A stretch of 64,000 nucleotides of DNA from Campylorhamphus procurvoides (Eukaryota > Chordata > Aves > Passeriformes > Dendrocolaptidae): the NCBI GenBank assembly GCA_013396655.1, contig WBMV01006434.1, forward strand, positions 62,001 to 126,000. The letters run 5' to 3'. The translations under genes and the position numbers were made by a program. Under the pieces are notes generated by a model. It was given only the letters and a program-made list of their open reading frames with translations, was not told where the DNA came from and did not search any database. Numbering within the stretch: position 1 is the stretch's first letter; each line of letters starts with the position of its first letter. Below are positions 1 to 14,735 of this stretch, piece after piece.

Positions 1-3000
1 CCTGATGTTTACCATCATACTTGATCACTGGCACTTGATACGCTTTTACTGTATCAAAACCAATTGAGTTTTCTGTCTTAAATTTCAAGAGAACTGTTGC
101 AACTCATTTTGATGTTGATTCCAAAGCCTAATTTTACATTTGACATGTCCAAGCCTTGAAATACTTTCCTGATAGTTAAATTGGCAGCAAAATCCAGCCA
201 TTGCAGAGTCCTGAACAGAACCTAGGGGGTCACTGCGCTACTAGTTATGTGTAGACCTTGAGCTAATAGATATTGAACTGTATTGGTAGTGAGTTTACTA
301 CTGAAAAATGTTATTTTAATGCTTTTACAAAAGCCCCAGGTATCTGGGGATACAGTCTGTCCCAGCGATCCAGATAGAAAAGTATTCCTAAAAATGGTTC
401 TTAGGCAAAGTTTTTAACAAATAGCTGGGAATAAGAGCTCTAAGGCTGACTAGCTCCCTCTGCCACCGTGTGTTTCAAATAACACTTGTTTGGTGACTTT
501 GCCAGGGCACCTGTCCTAGAAATAAAGTGCTGCATGGCCAATGTGAGCTTTTTAGTCTTTTTGGAATTGGCCTGATGACAGTGTAGTTACTGCTGCAGAA
601 TTGCTGTGCTTTAGCCTCAGCAGTGTTAAGCACTGCTTAAGCCACACTTAAGCACAAAACTAGGATATTTCCCACTTGACTTCAGTGGGAATCTTTTTTT
701 TTTTTTTGCCTAATATTGAAAAAGTCACTTCACTTCCTCCTCTTCGCTTAGAGACATCGAAAGTTGGAAGAGAAGTCACAGGACAGCAAGTGGAAGGGAA
801 CATTTATGAAGGGCTTTATCTGGATTCATAGACAAATGGATTTTCAGATGTTGTGGCCATCAGTGTAAAGCAGCAAGCCTCTATAAAGGGGTCATATTTT
901 ACCAGTATGTAAGGGTATGTAAGAGGGAAGCAGTCAAACTTGTGAGATGCAGCTGTGCTAAACTAATGGGAGCTTCATCCCTTTGTTCAGGAATAACTGC
1001 AGTTCTCTCAGAGCCATCTCAAAAAATGATTGAGTGAAGTTTGTGGCTGATTCTGACAGGACTAATGGGAAAAGAGGAGAGCAACATATTTTTAAATGAT
1101 GATACGGTAAGCGGAAGTGGATCTGCTCGCGTAGTAATGCTCTATTAATTAAGATCATCAGGAGGCATTAGGAAGGAGAAGTGGAGGAGACGGAAATGTT
1201 TAAAAAAATTATTCAAGATATTATTTATGAACTCTATTTCTAGGACTACAGCTGGTGTGGTGCCTGTCTCAAAAATAAGTGATGGAGACTGATGCTGCGT
1301 AATGGGACAATTTACAAATAGAAATGAAGGAAATGTTTATAATTCTGACCTTAGTGACTCCAGTAAGATCAGTCCGTTACTGGTTTAATATTGTTTCACA
1401 GTTTGTGCTGTTAAATCAAAAGGTTATCTATAATACATCTGGCACTATTAATGCAAAGGATCAGGGGTGTTCAACAGACATTTATTCATTATTAATATAG
1501 ATAATAAAGGATCATTTATGAGGTTACAGATGAGATTTTTATCATCAAAAGCTTAAAAAGGGAAATGTATTTTTGCTCTAGGACAGAGATGAAAGGAGTC
1601 AGTAATGGGAAATGTAAGAATCAACATGAAACTGTCAAATTCATTCTTTTCCTGAAGACAGCTAGGACTTGATAGCAATGAATGAAAAACAAAATAAAAT
1701 TAAATGCTTTTGCTGTAAAACTGCTTTATTGACAGGGAAGGGCTTTCAGTTGCAGTATGGTTTGCCCTGTTTTTCTTCTTTTAGCACGACAGTCACCAAC
1801 ATTTTTCCCTCATGCAGCTGTGCTTTTCAATGCCTTTTAAAAAGACTTAGAGTGGGAGAAGGTATCTGTGTCTCAGGAGCTACTGGGAGCTGTTTGAAAC
1901 CAACCTTGACAAGAGGGAAAAGCAGCTCCAAGGACCCTTTGCTGTTGGGTGCAGACATTGCACTCATACAATTTATGTTTTAGGTATGGAACTCTCTGCC
2001 TCTTGCTGGTACAATTGCAATTGGTGACAGAAGGATGTCCACAGGTGAAACAGTAGTAACAACTAGAACAAAATATTGGGTTTTGGATTTTTTTTTTTTT
2101 TTACCCCTGTCTTGTAATTGCTGATATTTACAGAGGGAGAACAAATGCCTAGTGCTACTCAGGGTGCTTATGAAGTGGTGGTGGGTGGGTGATTCATCAA
2201 GCCGGTGGAGGTTTCTTAACATCACAGGACCCATAATATTTGTTGAGACTGCCCCCTTCATTCTCAAGGCTGCAGTCACCCAGGGAAGTATTTCCTGTAT
2301 GAGTGGGAAATGCCAGGATATTCAGAGTTAAGGCTAAAACTCTCTCCTCGTTTCACCTACCAGTCTTATCTAGGGCAGTTGCTTGAATCAGCTTCTAGGG
2401 TTCTCAGAACATTCAATTATCTTGTTTCCCATATGATCTGCAATACCCAAGGGTGGATTTGGAATTTGATGAAGTTGTTTCCGATCTGAGGGTATGGACT
2501 GACCAGTCTGCTTGAGATGACCTCAAATCCTCACTAGGAACAGCAGCAGTAGTGAAATAGAAATAGTCGCATTGGAAAATTAATTTCATTACTTAGGTAC
2601 TGTCTTTGCATTGTCTAGAGTTTGGGTACAATTCTGAAAATCCTCATTTGAAATTCCCTTTTCCCTTATTTTCTTTGGTCCTTTGCATGTCAGAAAAAAA
2701 GAGTCCTACACATTCCATTCCCCTTATTATTTGTGGGATCTTACAAAAATTGTGTAGTTATTTCTCAATCAAGCAGATGAAATCTGGCAGGCATTATAGA
2801 AATGAGCCAAGAGCAAACCTAAAGTGTTGGGGTTTTTTTGTTTGTTTGTTTTTTTTGCTTTTAAGTTTCTGCCTTTTTGTCTATAATTTCATGGAAATAA
2901 AATATTTTAAGGATGTGGAAATACAGCCCTTTCTGAAACTCGGTCCAATAGAGAAAAACCCACAGGGTCATATCTGGATGTGAAAAACCGGATCCCCTGT

Positions 3001-5316
3001 CCCTCCCTCCAATAGGATTTGAATATATCTGAAACTGTGAGTAACACTTGAATAAAAAATAAATATTTCATAAACAAACAAATTAGTTTTCCCTGAAGGT
3101 GAAGGAGGGAGAATGGTCCCTGGATGGGCTTGAGAGCTCAGATTTTCTATCACATGTCAGAATTTGTTGTAAAATGATGTATCACAGGGGGTCAATGAGA
3201 AATGGAGCAGAGCACGACGGGAATTTCTTTGTCAAACTGTCTTTCTTTTAGTTGCCATTCCAGCCTCTAAGTCAAGCATGAGGACAGGTAAGCCCTGGCT
3301 AATCCACTGAGCCTAATAAGTTACCCACTCAGCTTCCATTTTAACCTTCTTTAGATATTGCTGTTATCATAATGAGTTGGCAGGATTTAATTTGCTTTCC
3401 TGCAAAGTCCACTGGAGTACATTACTGGTCTTTGTGGGAAGGCAGCAGTAGGGTGACCACTCTTCTGGCTCTGCCATGGATTTTTAATCCTTACATAACT
3501 TCGTTGTAAAATCTGGCAAATTTGGACTTCCTTCAGCATATGACACAGGAGAAAAAGACTGTAAATGAACATTTGGCTGCAGGTATTGCAAATGAGTTTT
3601 AACTTCTGATTGTTGATCAGAGTTTATATAGAATATTGAACATTTGAATAACAGGTCTATTTAGACAATTTGGTCGAGCTTTACAAATTCTTTCTCCCTT
3701 CTCTCCCCGTGTCTCTAACAGGAATAGGTTAATATATTACATAAAGCCATTGTTAGTCCCAGGTGCAGAATATTCTGCCAATGAACAGCTACATACCTAA
3801 TTAAAGAAATCACCTTAGCAACATCTGGAGTCACTCCTGGATGCTGATGGAGACCTGTGAGCACGTAGTGATGACCTTCAAGCTGCAGAAGCCTAGAGAG
3901 GGCATCAGAAAGACAAAGAAGCAAAGCAGTGGCAAGTTTGACAACATGGGCTAATGTTTTAGCTGGGAAATGCCCTATATTTCAGTCACAAAAGATTATA
4001 TCCTATGTGACATGCAATACAGATGCCAAGGTCTTTTCTATCAAAGAAGCTTCTTGAAATTCATGAGAAGGAAACAGAAAGATTTTATATGTGTAGAAAG
4101 TGAGGAGAAAGTAATTGATACATCAGACAAATACATACCTGCCCAAGTCATTAACATGAGGGAGGGAGAAAGGATACCATGGTTAATGCACAGAGAAAAT
4201 GCAGTATATAGAAATACCTCTGAAAGCATTCAGCTAATTAAAGGCCTGAAATGGGAAAGTATTACTTACATGAGTAGTCAAAATGGCAATCAAACCACCA
4301 CTGTAAGGACAACTCACAGGTAAAGGTTTGCTGTCAAGACCTGAACGAAGTAAATGCTTGAAAAGCCTGCACTGATGATTAAATCCTGTGCTTGTTAAAA
4401 TGTAATAATTCCAGTGACAGGGAAGAGATTTGATTAGTGTGCTTGGACAGGAAGGCATTATTATGGAGGAGTGATTTATGGTGTAGAGAAGCACAAAATT
4501 TGCAGATTTTTTGTACATGTTCAAACATAATCCAGGGGTAATTTTTTCACAGACTAAGACCTTGTGCAATTAAAAGCATTCATTGATTTTACTAAAGTGG
4601 ATAGGTATTTCTACTGGGTTTTATTCAAAAAAATATTTCTGTGGTTTGCAAACGCTGGGTTGGTGGTTTGGTCAATTTATTTTACAATAAAAGAACTTTG
4701 CTCTTGCATAATAAAGAGACTCCATGCAGATAGGTGGCATAAGATCTGTGTCAGAGTTATTATTCTTTGTGCTGCAGATTCTAAAGAATAATAGTACCTG
4801 TTAATTTAGTGTACATTTAATTAAATAGAAAATATAGTCCTCTTAAATCACTGGGAATCTTTCTTCTGATGCAGTACACTTTTGTCCACGTCAGTAGATC
4901 TGCTAGATCCTCACAGAATAACTTTCTTCTACATTTAAAACAAATTAATAATGATTTACTTCGTTCTGAGATGACTGAGAATAAGCAACAGAGCTACAGT
5001 CCAGGCCTTCTGTGACTGGCTGTATTGTGCTCCTGTGGCTTGTGCAGTACATCACCTTCTCAGCTAATATAAATTTCTGTGCTTCCATAGCCTTGAATGC
5101 AGTAGTGATGATTAATGCCAGATGAGGCTCAGGGTCTGCTGTATTCTTGGAAACTATCTCCACTTTTTTCCTCCAATAAGCCACTAACACTTCCCCAGTG
5201 CTCTTGTTCCATGCCTGTTTGCTAACAAGAAGGAGGAAACCCTTTTTCTAGTGATCTAGTGGCTCTGGGATGCTTCTTTGAAGTATAAATAATGAACATG
5301 GCCCTATAATTATCCA
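1..5316. other. Intergenic, no gene recognised
   Basis: AT-rich unique sequence with short poly(T) runs (near 690 and 2090). Open frames up to 125 codons occur on both strands but show no recognisable protein. None is supported as a gene. Confidence 0.7.
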
Positions 5317-5752
5317 CGAGGCTGCATGTTGAACACTGTGTCCAGTGTTGGTCTTCCCATTAGAGGAAGGACATTGTTATGCTGCCAGGAGTCCAATGGA
5401 GGGTCAGAGAGATGGCTGGAGGTGGAAACACAGGATATATGAGAAGCAGCTGAGGAATGTAGGTCATTTCATTTGGAAAGAGCCAGTTTTGGAAGAGATT
5501 TTAGTGCTGTCTTCTACCATCCAAAAAAGCATAAGGGTGGTTCGTAATTAAAGGATGGTGGGCAGTGGGTCCAAGCTTCAATAAGAAAAATTCTGATTAG
5601 ATATTAGGAAATGAATTTTCATAGTGGGAACTATCAAATATTGGAACACTTTGCCAGAGAGGCTGAACACTCTCCATCCTTGCTGATACTCCAAACTCAC
5701 CATGCCGGGGCTCTGAGCAGCTAGTTGGATCTGCTTTGTGCTGGGGTTAAAT
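5317..5752 (+). mobile_element. CR1 LINE, old fragment
   Basis: Diverged CR1 ORF2 end and 3' region: ACACTGTGTCCAGTGTTGGTC, GAAGGACATTG, an AGCAGCTGAGGAATGTAGG segment, and near the end a GCTCTGAGCAGCTAGTTGGATCTG...GCTGGGGTT stretch. Many substitutions and small indels indicate an old insertion. Confidence 0.75.
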
Positions 5753-8700
5753 CATTTTACCACATTGCCTATCTAAGTTGTTTCATTCTGTGCTAGTCTT
5801 TTTAATCTCAGAAGCAGAGACTTGTTACAACTGAAATTTTCACACCACTTCCATGTATTATCATGCATTGAAACAACAACATATGTTCATGTGGTGAGTT
5901 TTCACTAGATTCAAGTTCTGTTTAACTTTTCTTTACTGTATTTGCCACTCAACAGTAGCTAGGGTTGTAATTAAGTGTTGCTATACATTTTGCGCTGTGC
6001 CATAAGCAATAAAGTTTTCAAATAATAAATTATTGAGAGTATAAGCTGTGCCTTGCTAACTTGTGTATTTTTCTTGTGTAGAATAAAAGTGATTGAAACA
6101 AAACACGGTGCATACAAGGCTATGCTCTGTATTACACAAAACAAAGTGATGTTGGAAGTGGAACAGGCTATGGAATGAATGTTTTAGAGTTAAGAATACT
6201 AAAATCAGTTGCCCAGAATGAAAATTGAAACCATAGCCAGGTTTGTTCGCTTCATCTTCCAACACAACAACTGTTGGGGTATTGAAGGTATTGGAACAAA
6301 TTCAAAACAAAGCAAAGGAGGGGTTTCATTGTAATTCTTGCCATAGCATGGAAGATTGAGGTTTACATGGAATCCAGGACTTGACACGCTTATCGAGGAG
6401 AATTCTGATGCTGATTTCATAAACAGAAACTACCTCTAACTCTGGAAGTCACAGAGCTGCAAATTTTTAGAAAACTGAAGGATGTTCCAGGCTACTATTG
6501 GTTTATACTTTAATCTCATACTTCTCCTTATACATCTATTACTTATTGACACTAGAAAAAAAAATGGTATTTGACTAGATGATCTTTTGATCTGACTTAA
6601 TATAGCTGGTTTTTTTGGCCTTTTCTCTTCTTCTGATATGTTGGGTAATTTTTTTCTTCCCCCCTGGAGCTCTTGACTAAAGAATGCCCAGCCCTCTGGG
6701 AGCAGCACACGTGCACCTTGCTCATTGCATAGGGCTGCTTAATGCAGTCAGGCTCTTCAGAGACTTCAGCTGTCAAAATCTTTCCAGTTCTTGACAGCAG
6801 ACTTCACTGAGGGTTTATAGAGATTTGAGATTTGATCAAATTTCTGCTAAAGGCATATATCTACTATGTTCTTCCCACTTTCAAACTTTTGCACTAGAGC
6901 ATAAAATGTGGGGCATATAATCAACTGCAAGATTCTTGAATTAGAATCAGAAAAACCATATTTCCTCTCAAAAATTTTAGCTCTTTTTGTTTTAAAACAA
7001 TTAGTGAGACACAAATGCTTGCCCTGAAACATCATTTCACCACAGTTAGTTAATTCATTAATTGAAAAAAGGGATGAACAAATGAAAAATAAGGTCTCAT
7101 ACTGGAAGGTGTTGGACAGGTTTAATATTACGTGTCATTCACATATACCATCACTTTGAGTTATGCTGGCTTCTAAAGCAGACAAATTAGTGTGGGCTCC
7201 CAGGGCTCAGAGTCTGTAGAACTGGAGTGCAGTTTATATCCCACTTAGTTTAGTAAGCAGGATGCAGAACTGCACTGAAGCACTGGGGTTAGGAAGGTAA
7301 TGGGGGAGAAAAAAAGAAAATAAGGAAAACAGGCTTGTAAGGTTGTGCTGCCTATGGCTATCCTGTAACCTGAGTCACGGCCACATTCAGCTACTCCAGG
7401 CAGAGGTACACACAGATACATTCCTATGTCAATTCTACATAATAATGTCCTGGGGGCTGAGTTGAGAGAAGGAGAGGAGACTTCATGAACCATCTGAAGC
7501 CACTTTTTGGGACTACATTCTATTGGAAGATTGAACACTTTGTAGACCAGCCCAGAACCAGCAAATCATAACCAGCTTTGCCATGCAGCTTGCCTGGTCT
7601 GACCAGACAGCCCAGAACCCACAGGTTTACACTCCTCCAGCTTGCTGACCAAGCAACAGAGCAAAAGGCAAGGGGTGGCAGCCCCACAACATGTCACAGT
7701 GTCACAGGAAACCAAGTTTCATTAGAGCTGCAAACTGTGCAAGTTCTTGCTGCTCACACACCTCAGTAGTGTCCTTCAGTGTGAGGTTAAATCCCTGTCT
7801 CTTTGAGAGGGATTCTGCATTTATAGCATGTAAGAATGCTAATAATAAATTTCTCCTAGTCTTTCTCTTTGTATTGCCAACCTAGTTTTTGGTGGGAAGT
7901 ATTTCTTAATGTATATTAACGTAGTGTAGATCACATTGTGATTTCATGTGAGACCTGTATATAAAACAGAAATGAAGGTAAACCAGTGACTACATGATGT
8001 AATATTTTCTGGGTAGGGGAAAAGAAAGCAAATAAAATATCCAGATCTGGTATTATTTATTCCAATATTTTCCACTGGGAAATATCACTTGATGTGCAGC
8101 CACTGTGGCCTGATCTAGCCTGTTTCTTGTAAAATGATGTTAAAAGGAACAGTTCATTTAGACAAACAGGTTGCAGAACCCAGCACAGATGCAAACTAAA
8201 TGTTTATTAGAGAAAAAAAATTGGTCCTGTGGAGAGAAGCATAATTTATCTTATTTTAGATTTTTTGATTTTGATAACAGATAAAACAAGAACTTGCTTT
8301 GTAAACCACAGTAGTGCCCTACTGTGGTACATATAAAATTAATGGGAAAAACAGTAATTCAACTAGTTCAGTTCTCTCTTCTTTCTAACTCTGGATCCCA
8401 GTTTCCATTTTTAAGGAATCTCATTTTGGTCCACAAACCAGAAAGAATTTGGCACCTACCACATTGGAATAAGTCTTTCTGACAAAGAGGTATTCAAAGC
8501 TCAATAAAGCAAGAAATATGTTAAAACTGGTATATCCAACCTGTCCGTGTGCATTCCTGAGACATATAGCTATATATTTTTTATTATTAATATTAATAAA
8601 GGCAGGGCACGGGTGCAGCAGGCCTTAGTTTCTGTCTTTGGGGACTTTCATCTTTAATATAGTCTCTTAAAAATACATGCATTGCTACATTTTTCATTAC

Positions 8701-9669
8701 CCTTAATTTTTTCATCAATCACGTTAATTTATACAGGGGGCACTTAATAATAGCTAATTAACACTTATGACTTTTTAAATTAAAAGACCTTTGGAGAGAT
8801 TACTGATGATTGCAAAAAGGTTTTTCTTCCTCCCATTAAAAAGAGAAAGAGAGACTGAAGATCTGGCTCGGGTGGATGGGGGGAACTTCTCTCTTGCTTC
8901 GCTGATCACACAACAAATGAAAACAGCAAAGGCCCGTGCAAAGGCAACACTGCTATTAGCTTACACTCCTGAAAGGTGCCATTACTTTCACTGATTATTA
9001 AGCAGCATATATATTATTCAGAGTGACCTTTAAATAGCTGAAAATTAAATTATAATTTACTGGGGAGATATCTAAACTCATGTAGCTATTATTACAAAAA
9101 AAAAAAAAAGAAAAAGGACTGTGATCTCATACAATGTCCTGAAAATATATTTTTGTTATTATCAAATGAAGTGAAGAAAGAAAAAGTGTTGAATTTTGAC
9201 AGTGAGAACGCTCTCATGAATTCAGATAATATTTTTTAATAACCCCCCCTGTTACTGCAGTGAGAAATTGCCCATGGTTAATTTTTGACTGCAATCACTT
9301 TTGGATGTATCAGGGAGCTGTTGGGATTCAAACCACTTTCCCTGGCTAGTAATGACAGTATGATTATTTCCTTTAAAAATAATGTTTCTCAAAATCAAGT
9401 ATAAGTGCTAAACACTTCCAGTGTTCTCTAAATCTCAATTATCTGGCCAGAAACCTCTGTTTTAAAGCATCAGTGAGGGGTTTTGCTGGTTTTGTGGTTG
9501 TTACTGTCGCTGTAAAAATAATTATCACTATAATAACGATATTTTAAGATGATGATCATGATGATGATAACGATTATCATTGTGATTATAACCCACCAAT
9601 AGGTGTCTCCATTTCCTGACAGAGCCCACAGAAATACTCAGCATCTGTAACATTTTTAAGATCCTACAC
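5753..9669. other. Intergenic, no gene recognised
   Basis: Unique AT-rich DNA. 8690-8820 is notably rich in TTAAT/ATTAA motifs. 9547-9590 is an imperfect GAT/ATC trinucleotide run. No coding signal. Confidence 0.7.
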
Positions 9670-9935
9670 CAATCTGGTGATGATGGGAGGAAATCCAGCC
9701 TGGAAGGACAATACTCCACACCTGAGGTGACCTCTGACCACCTCCTTTGCAAGTTCACCCTGGCCACGATGCTTTTGCTCTTTATCAGTGAGTGTAAATG
9801 TCTGGTACCAGAAGTCCACAATTAGGTTAACCTGAAGCCTTTTCTTTTCCAGGCTGAACAATCCCAATTCTCTCTGCCTTTCATCATAGGAGAGGTGATC
9901 CATCCCTCTAATCAACTTGGTGGCCCTCATATATA
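9670..9935 (-). mobile_element. CR1 LINE, old fragment
   Basis: On the minus strand 9820-9930 reads RATKLIRGMDHLSYDERQRE, then LGLFSLEKKRLQVNLI, the conserved CR1 ORF2 C-terminal region. The rest towards 9670 is only loosely alignable and its boundary is uncertain. Confidence 0.75.
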
Positions 9936-10199
9936 GAAGTCCACATGTACAGTCAGTCTACAGCATTGATAATCATAAATTAGGAGGAACAATTAAGAAA
10001 ATAAAAAAGTGCAGCCATTCTGGATATACGTGTATTGCTCCACAAAAATAATTAAACAGACATCTTTTTATTTTAACTGGCAATGTAAGAATGACTGAAG
10101 TTGCTTTTTCACTCAGGGTATACCTGCTTTTATGTTCAAATGAGTGCATTCTTTCCACACATGACACTTGTCCTCTGAAAGTGCACAGTGGAACTGATG

Positions 10200-10985
10200 A
10201 AGCTGTTCCAGTGCCCAACCACCCTCTGGGTGAAGAACCTTTTTCTAATATCCAACCTAAACCTCGCCTGACACAACTTCAGGACATTCCCTGGGTCCTG
10301 TCACTGCTCACCAGAGAGACAAGATCAGTGTCTACCCCTGCTCTTCCCCTCACAAGGAAGTTGTACCTGCAATGAGGTCTCCCTTCAGTATCCTCTTCTC
10401 CAGCCTGACCACACCAAGTGCCCTCAGGTGCTACTTCTTCCCCTCTAGACCCTTCACTATCTTCAAAGCACTCCTTTGGACCCTCTGAAAGCTTTGTGTC
10501 TTTCTTATATTGCAGTGCCCAAAACTGCACACAGGACTCTAGCACAGAGTACAGAGGCTCCCTCATCTGGCTGATGTCCCCCAGGACAGGGTTGGCCCTC
10601 CTGGCTCCCAAGGCACTGCTGACTTGTGTTCAACTTGCCATCGACCAGAACCCCCAGGTCTCTTTCCATAGTACTGCTGTCCAGCCTCTCATTCCCCAGT
10701 CTGTAGGAACATCTGGGGTTGTTCCATCCCAGGTGCAGAATCTGGTACTTGTCTTTGTAAGGCTTGTGGTTGGTGATTCCCAGCCCTCTAATCTGTCAAG
10801 GTCTCTCTGCAGGGTCTCCAGGGAGTCAACAGAGGAGTCAACAGCTCCTCCCAATTTAGTGTTATAAGCAAACTTACTTAGTATGCCTTGAAGTCCTGCA
10901 TCCAAGTCGTTTATGAAGCTGTTGGGGAGAACTGGGTGGAGGGTGCAGCCCTGCAGGATCCCACTGGTGACCAGGACACACAAGG
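10200..10985 (-). mobile_element. CR1 LINE, reverse-transcriptase fragment
   Basis: The longest CR1 copy here. The minus strand reads SGILQGCTLHPVLPNSFIND, then LDAGLQGILSKFAYNTKLGG, then the ORF2 C-terminus. In the family consensus the active-site motif is FADD; here it is FAYN, so both catalytic aspartates are lost. Frameshifts separate the parts. The plus strand begins near the end of ORF2 and lacks the terminal 3' repeat. Confidence 0.9.
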
Positions 10986-13900
10986 TGATGTCTCAGCTTT
11001 CTACCAGCTTCAAACTGGAGAAGGGAACCAGACCATAGGGGTGCCAGTTAGGAGTGCTGCATGCTTGTTGTTCCCTTACAGTCAAGATTTTCTGAATAAA
11101 AGAAATGCTGAGCCACCAAAAAACGTATGGGAAAACTGGTCTCAGATGTCAGGACAGCCTTAGAGCTGGGGCAACAGGAGTCAGCAGCAGTGTTATCAGA
11201 GGCAACACTTGCCAGCATGGCTGTGTGGTGGGACTGGAAATGCAGTGAGGACATTTGCTCACTTGTGGTCAGAGGAAGGAGGCCAGCTCGTATCAGGAAT
11301 CAAAGCAGCAAAACAGAAGAAACTCCTCCAAGGGGTAGCAAGGCAGTGCAGGATGGCTGTGAAATTGCTTAACATCTTGATGAACTGGAGCGGGATTTAC
11401 ATATAAATGATGTCAAACAAACACATCCTCCATAATGCTCTGCCACTCACCACCTCAGCATTACTCATTTTGATATCATTCCATGCTGTGAAAACGTGCA
11501 CGAACCAAAAGAGTTTTACTGTGTTCTACAGGGTAGAAAAAACAATTACAAATAAACCCAAAAAGCAAATACTCATTATTATATATTGGCAATTTACTTG
11601 ATAATGGCCCACATAGTTACAACCAACATCCCTTATGTTAGAATTTCATGCTACAAGTGCCCTCACTGTTTAACACAGAACTGCTGTGGCATACTCTGTT
11701 AAATTACCAAATAAATTAATAATAATAATTAAAAAGGAATTTGAAAAAGCTAAGCTTCAATTTACAATGATTTGTAATAGAACTCTGAAATTTTAAAATC
11801 TCTTGGACTCTTTAATCCCCATTTCCAGAAGGTTTCTAATTTTTTTTCTTCATATAAACCAACAGTTTTTTGCCTTGTTATCAAAAACATCATCAGTGAT
11901 TCATTTACTTTGGTCTCTCAAAAAGACTCAAATGCTCTGCAGATTGATCTGTGTGAAATTCTTGTCATGCAGACAACAACAGGCAATGGAAGCACCATCC
12001 CTAAAGACCAGGAAGAGCGACATATATTTAATCTCTTGGTTTTCTACTCTGGGAAAGGTAATAGCAATACCCCACGTAACCTGAGACAACTAAAATGCAA
12101 GGGAAGCTGGAATTCATGGGAATGGGTAGTGTGTTCTCAAAGAAGGGATTTTTTTGCCCCATACTATTTTTTAAGAGCAAAAATCACTTTACCAGCTAAT
12201 TCACCTCTCTGCTTATCTGTTCAACCATCTAAAATCACCATCCATTGCTTTTTATGTGACAGCAATAGAAATGGTGAAATTGCTGGTGGATTTCATTAAG
12301 TCTTTGGCGAGTCTTCCTTTTTTTGGGATTAAATCTCATCCTTGTCTCCTTTTGGGAAGTGGATGGACAATTAAGATTTATAGTGAGTAGACAGTTAAGC
12401 TTCAGGGGCTTAAACCACACGGCTCAAAGTGGAGTTTCCCAGAAGGCTTGGCTGTTTTCCCTGGAGACTTAACATCTGTTTGATCTCTACTGGAAGACTA
12501 CCCCCTGTGAGATCCCCTTAAAAGAAGATGTCCCCAGCATTTTTATACTGCTTCTGGGACTTTGTGAACAGCCTTGTCCCCAGGAAGCACTGCTATCATG
12601 GCAGTGCATAAATCAGAACTGGAACTTTGATGTAAATGGGGCTGAATCCATTAATTGCTTTAAAAGTCTTTGTGATTCGTGTTGTCCCAGAGGACATGGA
12701 GTTATAGTGATTCAAAGATCACACCACGCTTTGATGTTGCCAGGGCTGGATTCGTTATTGCCTGAAATTGTAAGAACAAAGCTTTACGTGGACACTGGAA
12801 ATTAGCTGGGAGCCAGTGGAAGGATGGGATCCATGGTATTTCCCTCTCCAGGCTTAATGAGCCTTAGAAGACCCCAGCAGTTTCTTGGTGTGCAGGAGTT
12901 CAGTTTTGACAGGTGGAGACACAACACTCCGGCCAGTTCTTAGAGTGTTGCCTCAGCTGCTTCATCCTGGAGCTGCTTCCTTGGAGATGCTCAGACATAT
13001 TATAAATATTGGGTTTGGGTATTGCTGCCAGTTTGCCCGTGGACAAATGGCACATGGCCCTTTAACCAGAGCATGCGGCTGCTGCTGTGGTCAAATGGGC
13101 CTCCAAACTTAACAAGCACTGCTAGACATCCCAAGTTATAGAGGTTTATATTATACTGTCAGTCTCTGTGTCCAACAAGAAAACTGTATAGGACATAGAT
13201 CTTGCACTGTTATGATTACCTGTTGCTTTTCTGGGTTATTGGCAGCCTGGTTTGCAAAGTATCAGAATAACAGCCTGTGCATGAGTCTGCCTTATTGTAC
13301 ACGTGAGGGAGACTCTCTGCACATCTATTAGCTGTCAAAGTCACCATTTAGCTCTGTACTTAGAGTCTCCAAAATCTTTAAGGATGCTCCAGAGCTCAAA
13401 TCCCATTGTTTGGAAATCATACTCAGAGCTCAGAGCCCACAGTTGTGGTGTATGTGCAAATTTTAGTCTAGCTCTGTGGACCAGAAAAACAAGTCTATTA
13501 CCTCTCTAGAATGAAGTTAATTCATTATACTATGTAGAGAGGTCACATATATGTAAGAAAGACATCAGATTCATTTTGTAGCCTGCACAGAAATAATTTT
13601 AAAATACACACACAGAAGGGAAAAATAGGCAACATAATAACAGTAATGAAATCGATAATAATAATAGAAATTAGCAATTCTTTTCCATTTTCCAGACTAG
13701 GCAAGGAAGAGTTAAAACAGTTTGTACCAATTATTGACTACAAGATCTGCAAATGATTGCATAAAATTTCCAAAATATGCCTGCAAGCTTCTATTATTGA
13801 TGTTGTGCCCCAGGACATGCACATATGGATTTAATTGTCTAAAGTGTTTTATTAATTAAATTGCTATGATTTACCTCTCCCATGTTAGCATTTACAGTTT

Positions 13901-14670
13901 ATGAAACAGCTCGTAATTAGGAAATGACTATACTGATGTTGCTTGTTTACTTTGCAAGCAATACATAATAGTGCCACATTCCTCTTTTTAAACCCACCCT
14001 CCCAGGCTACCTTTTTTCGAGCCCGATTAATAGGCAACTGCTGCTGGTGCGTTAAATTGCTTTTTGGGCATGTTTGGGGGGGAAGATAACTGCTAGGGTT
14101 ACTGCTACTGTGGAAGTGCACAGCAGCATCCTTTTTCCTGGACTGAAAGCTTCATGCAGACCTCAATGAAGTTAACAGACATCTTATATTGGTGTGCTTT
14201 GGATCTGTCCCAACAAGCAAAAATTAGGGTATATTTTTTTCCCCAAAATACAGCATCATTTTGACTGCGGAACACCCAAAATTCTCTAAGCAGACAAGTA
14301 GTACTTTATTCTCATAAACAAGATTTTGAGTTTTCTTTACTGAATCTCAGAAAGATTTTCTAGAATACTTATGAATAAATGCCCTGAAGCTGTGCACAAT
14401 TGGATTTATTCAAATGAAAGAAAGGCTGTAAGTTTTATGCAGAAGAATATTTGACAATGAGTAGATCGGTATTACTGCATCAAAAGGTTGCTTAGCAGAT
14501 CTAGCTGATAATCCATCTCTGTCTGAAAGTTAGTATTATTAAATTTATAACTTAATTCCATAGTCTCAAATTTTGTACATCTTTTTGCTTATTTGGAGAA
14601 TGTGGACGCCATATAAATGACCCACATATGTAAGTGGAGGAAGAGAGAGAAGAGTGGAGTGTTATTATAG
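10986..14670. other. Intergenic, no gene recognised
   Basis: Unique sequence of mixed composition. No repeat or exon recognised; open frames (up to 129 codons at 11910-12299) lack family resemblance. Confidence 0.7.
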
Positions 14671-14735
14671 CAGGCAGTTGGACTTGATGATTGTTTTGGG
14701 TTCCTTCCAAACAAAATAGCTACTCTATCCTATCA
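14671..14735 (+). mobile_element. CR1 LINE 3' tail remnant
   Basis: GTTGGACTTGATGATTGTTT followed by GGGTTCCTTCCAAAC is the end of the CR1 3' untranslated region; ATTCTATGAT-type terminal repeats normally follow it. Here that position has expanded into the pentanucleotide array next to it. Confidence 0.75.

Noticed and set aside
1669..1983. Open frames of about 100-130 codons in the first 35 kb (for example 1669, 2606, 11910, 16271, 19229)
   Set aside because: Lengths are within chance for this much sequence, and no family motif is visible. Splice-site context supporting exons was not found.
6560..6605. GACTAGATGATCTTTTGATC, resembling a CR1 3' end
   Set aside because: Only about 20 bases match, and the flanks do not continue as CR1; too short to call.
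10279..10983. Open frames resembling a reverse transcriptase
   Set aside because: They are parts of a decayed CR1 LINE with a lost active site (FAYN for FADD) and frameshifts; annotated as a mobile element, not a host gene.
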